DNA of 15,936 nucleotides from Oscillospiraceae bacterium. Lineage in GTDB: Bacteria > Bacillota > Clostridia > Oscillospirales > Ruminococcaceae. The notes beneath the pieces are model-generated. The model searched no databases. It was not told the DNA's origin and was given only the letters and a program-made list of their open reading frames with translations. The stretch's first letter is position 1, and each line of letters starts with the position of its first letter. Location: assembly GCA_003516865.1 (NCBI GenBank), contig DPBR01000008.1, positions 3,970 to 19,905 on the forward strand. Direction: 5' to 3'. The translations under genes were made by a program, and so were the position numbers. This document shows positions 14,786 through 15,936 of the stretch, one piece after another.

Positions 14786-15936
14786 ATGAATTATACACTT
14801 GAAGAATACGATGTCTGCGTTATCGGCGCGGGACACGCGGGCTGCGAGGCGGCGCTTGCTTCAGCGCGGCTCGGACTTAAAACGGCAATTTTCACGCTTT
14901 CGCTCGATTGCATAGCGAATATGCCTTGCAATCCTTGCATAGGCGGCTCGGCGAAGGGTCAGATTGTCTGCGAAATTGACTCGCTCGGCGGTGAAATGGG
15001 CAGAGCGGCTGACGCGACATTTATTCAGTCGCGTATTCTTAACAGGGGAAAAGGTCCCGCCGTTCACAGTCTGCGCGTGCAGAGCGACCGCGTAAAATAT
15101 CACACTTATATGAAGCAGACGCTTGAAAACACGGAAAATTTGTACATAAAACAGGGTGAAGTGACTGCGGTTGACGTTGAGGACGGAAAAATCCGCGCTG
15201 TTCGGACGAAACTCGGTGCGATTTATCCGTGTAAGGCGGCGATTATCACCACGGGAACTTACCTTAACGGAAAAATCCACATCGGCGAGCAAAATTACGC
15301 TTCCGGACCCGACAACGTTCTCCCGTCAACGCAGCTTACGGAGTGTCTGAAAGAGCTTGGATTGTCGATGCGGAGGTTTAAGACGGGAACTCCCGCGCGC
15401 GTTCACAGGCGTTCGATTGATTTTTCGGTAATGGAAAAGCAGAGCGGCGATGATGAAATAATGCCGTTCGCGTTTGATAATGAAAACGAGCTGAAAAATC
15501 AGGCGGACTGCTGGGTGACGTACACGAATGCTGAAACGCACCGTATTATTCTCGAAAATCTCGACCGTTCGCCGCTGTATTCGGGCAGGATTGAGGGAAT
15601 AGGACCGAGATATTGTCCGAGCATTGAGGATAAAATTGTCCGTTTTCGAGATAAAGAGCGCCATCAGCTTTTTGTCGAGCCGATGGGGCTGGATACCGAT
15701 GAGTGTTATCTTCAGGGAATGTCAAGCTCGCTTCCCGAGGACGTTCAGATTAAATTTCTGCGGACGATAAAGGGTCTTGAAAACGTTGAGATAATGCGTC
15801 CCGCGTATGCAATCGAGTACGACTGCTGCGACCCGCTGGAGCTTTTGCCGACGCTTGAATTTAAGAAAATTAGCGGACTTTACGGCGCGGGGCAGTTTAA
15901 CTGCACGTCGGGATACGAGGAAGCTGCCGCACAGGG
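14786..15936 (+). CDS. mnmG: tRNA uridine-5-carboxymethylaminomethyl modification enzyme MnmG/GidA (3' partial)
   Basis: MnmG, with MnmE, uses FAD, methylene-tetrahydrofolate and ammonium or glycine to modify the wobble uridine of several tRNAs. The frame runs uninterrupted to the window edge, showing 383 of about 620-630 residues. The FAD-binding GAGHAGCEAA lies near the N-terminus (residues 14-23). The block MPCNPCIGGSAKGQIVCEID corresponds to the family CNP(S/A)IGG(P/I)(A/G)KG region. Further signatures are SRILNRGKGPAV, GPRYCPSIEDKIVRF and the GLYGAGQFNCTSGYEEAAAQG region at the very end, quoted only for its GAGQ and GYEEAAAQG parts. Extra cysteines replace Ser/Gly at two conserved sites. 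The ATG has GGAG 5 nt upstream. The C-terminal tRNA- and MnmE-binding helical domain is outside the window. Confidence 0.95.
   Translation, partial: MNYTLEEYDVCVIGAGHAGCEAALASARLGLKTAIFTLSLDCIANMPCNPCIGGSAKGQIVCEIDSLGGEMGRAADATFIQSRILNRGKGPAVHSLRVQSDRVKYHTYMKQTLENTENLYIKQGEVTAVDVEDGKIRAVRTKLGAIYPCKAAIITTGTYLNGKIHIGEQNYASGPDNVLPSTQLTECLKELGLSMRRFKTGTPARVHRRSIDFSVMEKQSGDDEIMPFAFDNENELKNQADCWVTYTNAETHRIILENLDRSPLYSGRIEGIGPRYCPSIEDKIVRFRDKERHQLFVEPMGLDTDECYLQGMSSSLPEDVQIKFLRTIKGLENVEIMRPAYAIEYDCCDPLELLPTLEFKKISGLYGAGQFNCTSGYEEAAAQ

Overview
The window is core chromosomal sequence around a replication origin, most likely from a motile member of the Clostridia (Bacillota). I base this on the gene order dnaA-dnaN-yaaA-recF-remB-gyrB-(one extra gene)-gyrA, Gram-positive-type Shine-Dalgarno sites, and the RemB (DUF370) gene. 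A Ruminococcus/Oscillospirales-like relative is my guess from protein style and is not proven. Every gene I accept is on the + strand. I see no tRNA, rRNA, CRISPR array, insertion sequence or phage gene.

Layout. 1-3823: the 3' part of a chemotaxis operon, cheA (5' end outside the window), cheW, cheR, cheB, tightly packed. 3824-4816: about 1 kb without a gene. Its first third (3850-4090) is an array of hairpins bounded by two identical 23-nt hairpin repeats, the last of which has a T-tract and is the likely terminator. The rest is very A+T-rich and carries at least seven DnaA-box-like 9-mers of the form TTWTCAACM, then a good sigma-A-type promoter for dnaA. 4817-6175: dnaA. 6176-6426: a second non-coding stretch with a box-like site, a short G+C-rich run, six TTA triplets and an A+T-rich tract, which is the arrangement of a B. 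subtilis-type DNA unwinding element. 6427-9233: dnaN, yaaA (S4 domain), recF, remB. 9361-14702: gyrB, an extra two-helix membrane protein gene resembling the YcxB-like family, and gyrA. 14712-14746: terminator. 14757-14772: a 15/16 match to a ParB parS site. 14786-end: mnmG (gidA), cut by the window edge.

How it fits together. DnaA, made just beside its own binding sites, would load at the 4.1-4.7 kb cluster and melt the 6.3 kb element. The beta clamp (dnaN), RecF and both gyrase subunits for the new forks are encoded immediately downstream, co-directional with the rightward fork. The chemotaxis genes on the left are oriented towards the origin, so they would be transcribed head-on to the leftward fork. 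The hairpin array sits exactly between that operon and the origin.

I found no clear unknown multi-gene system. The points most worth a second look are the unusual DnaA-box consensus with a matching variation in DnaA domain IV, the trio-like unwinding element, the structured repeat array, the parS-like site, and the extra membrane-protein gene between gyrB and gyrA with no usable ATG start.
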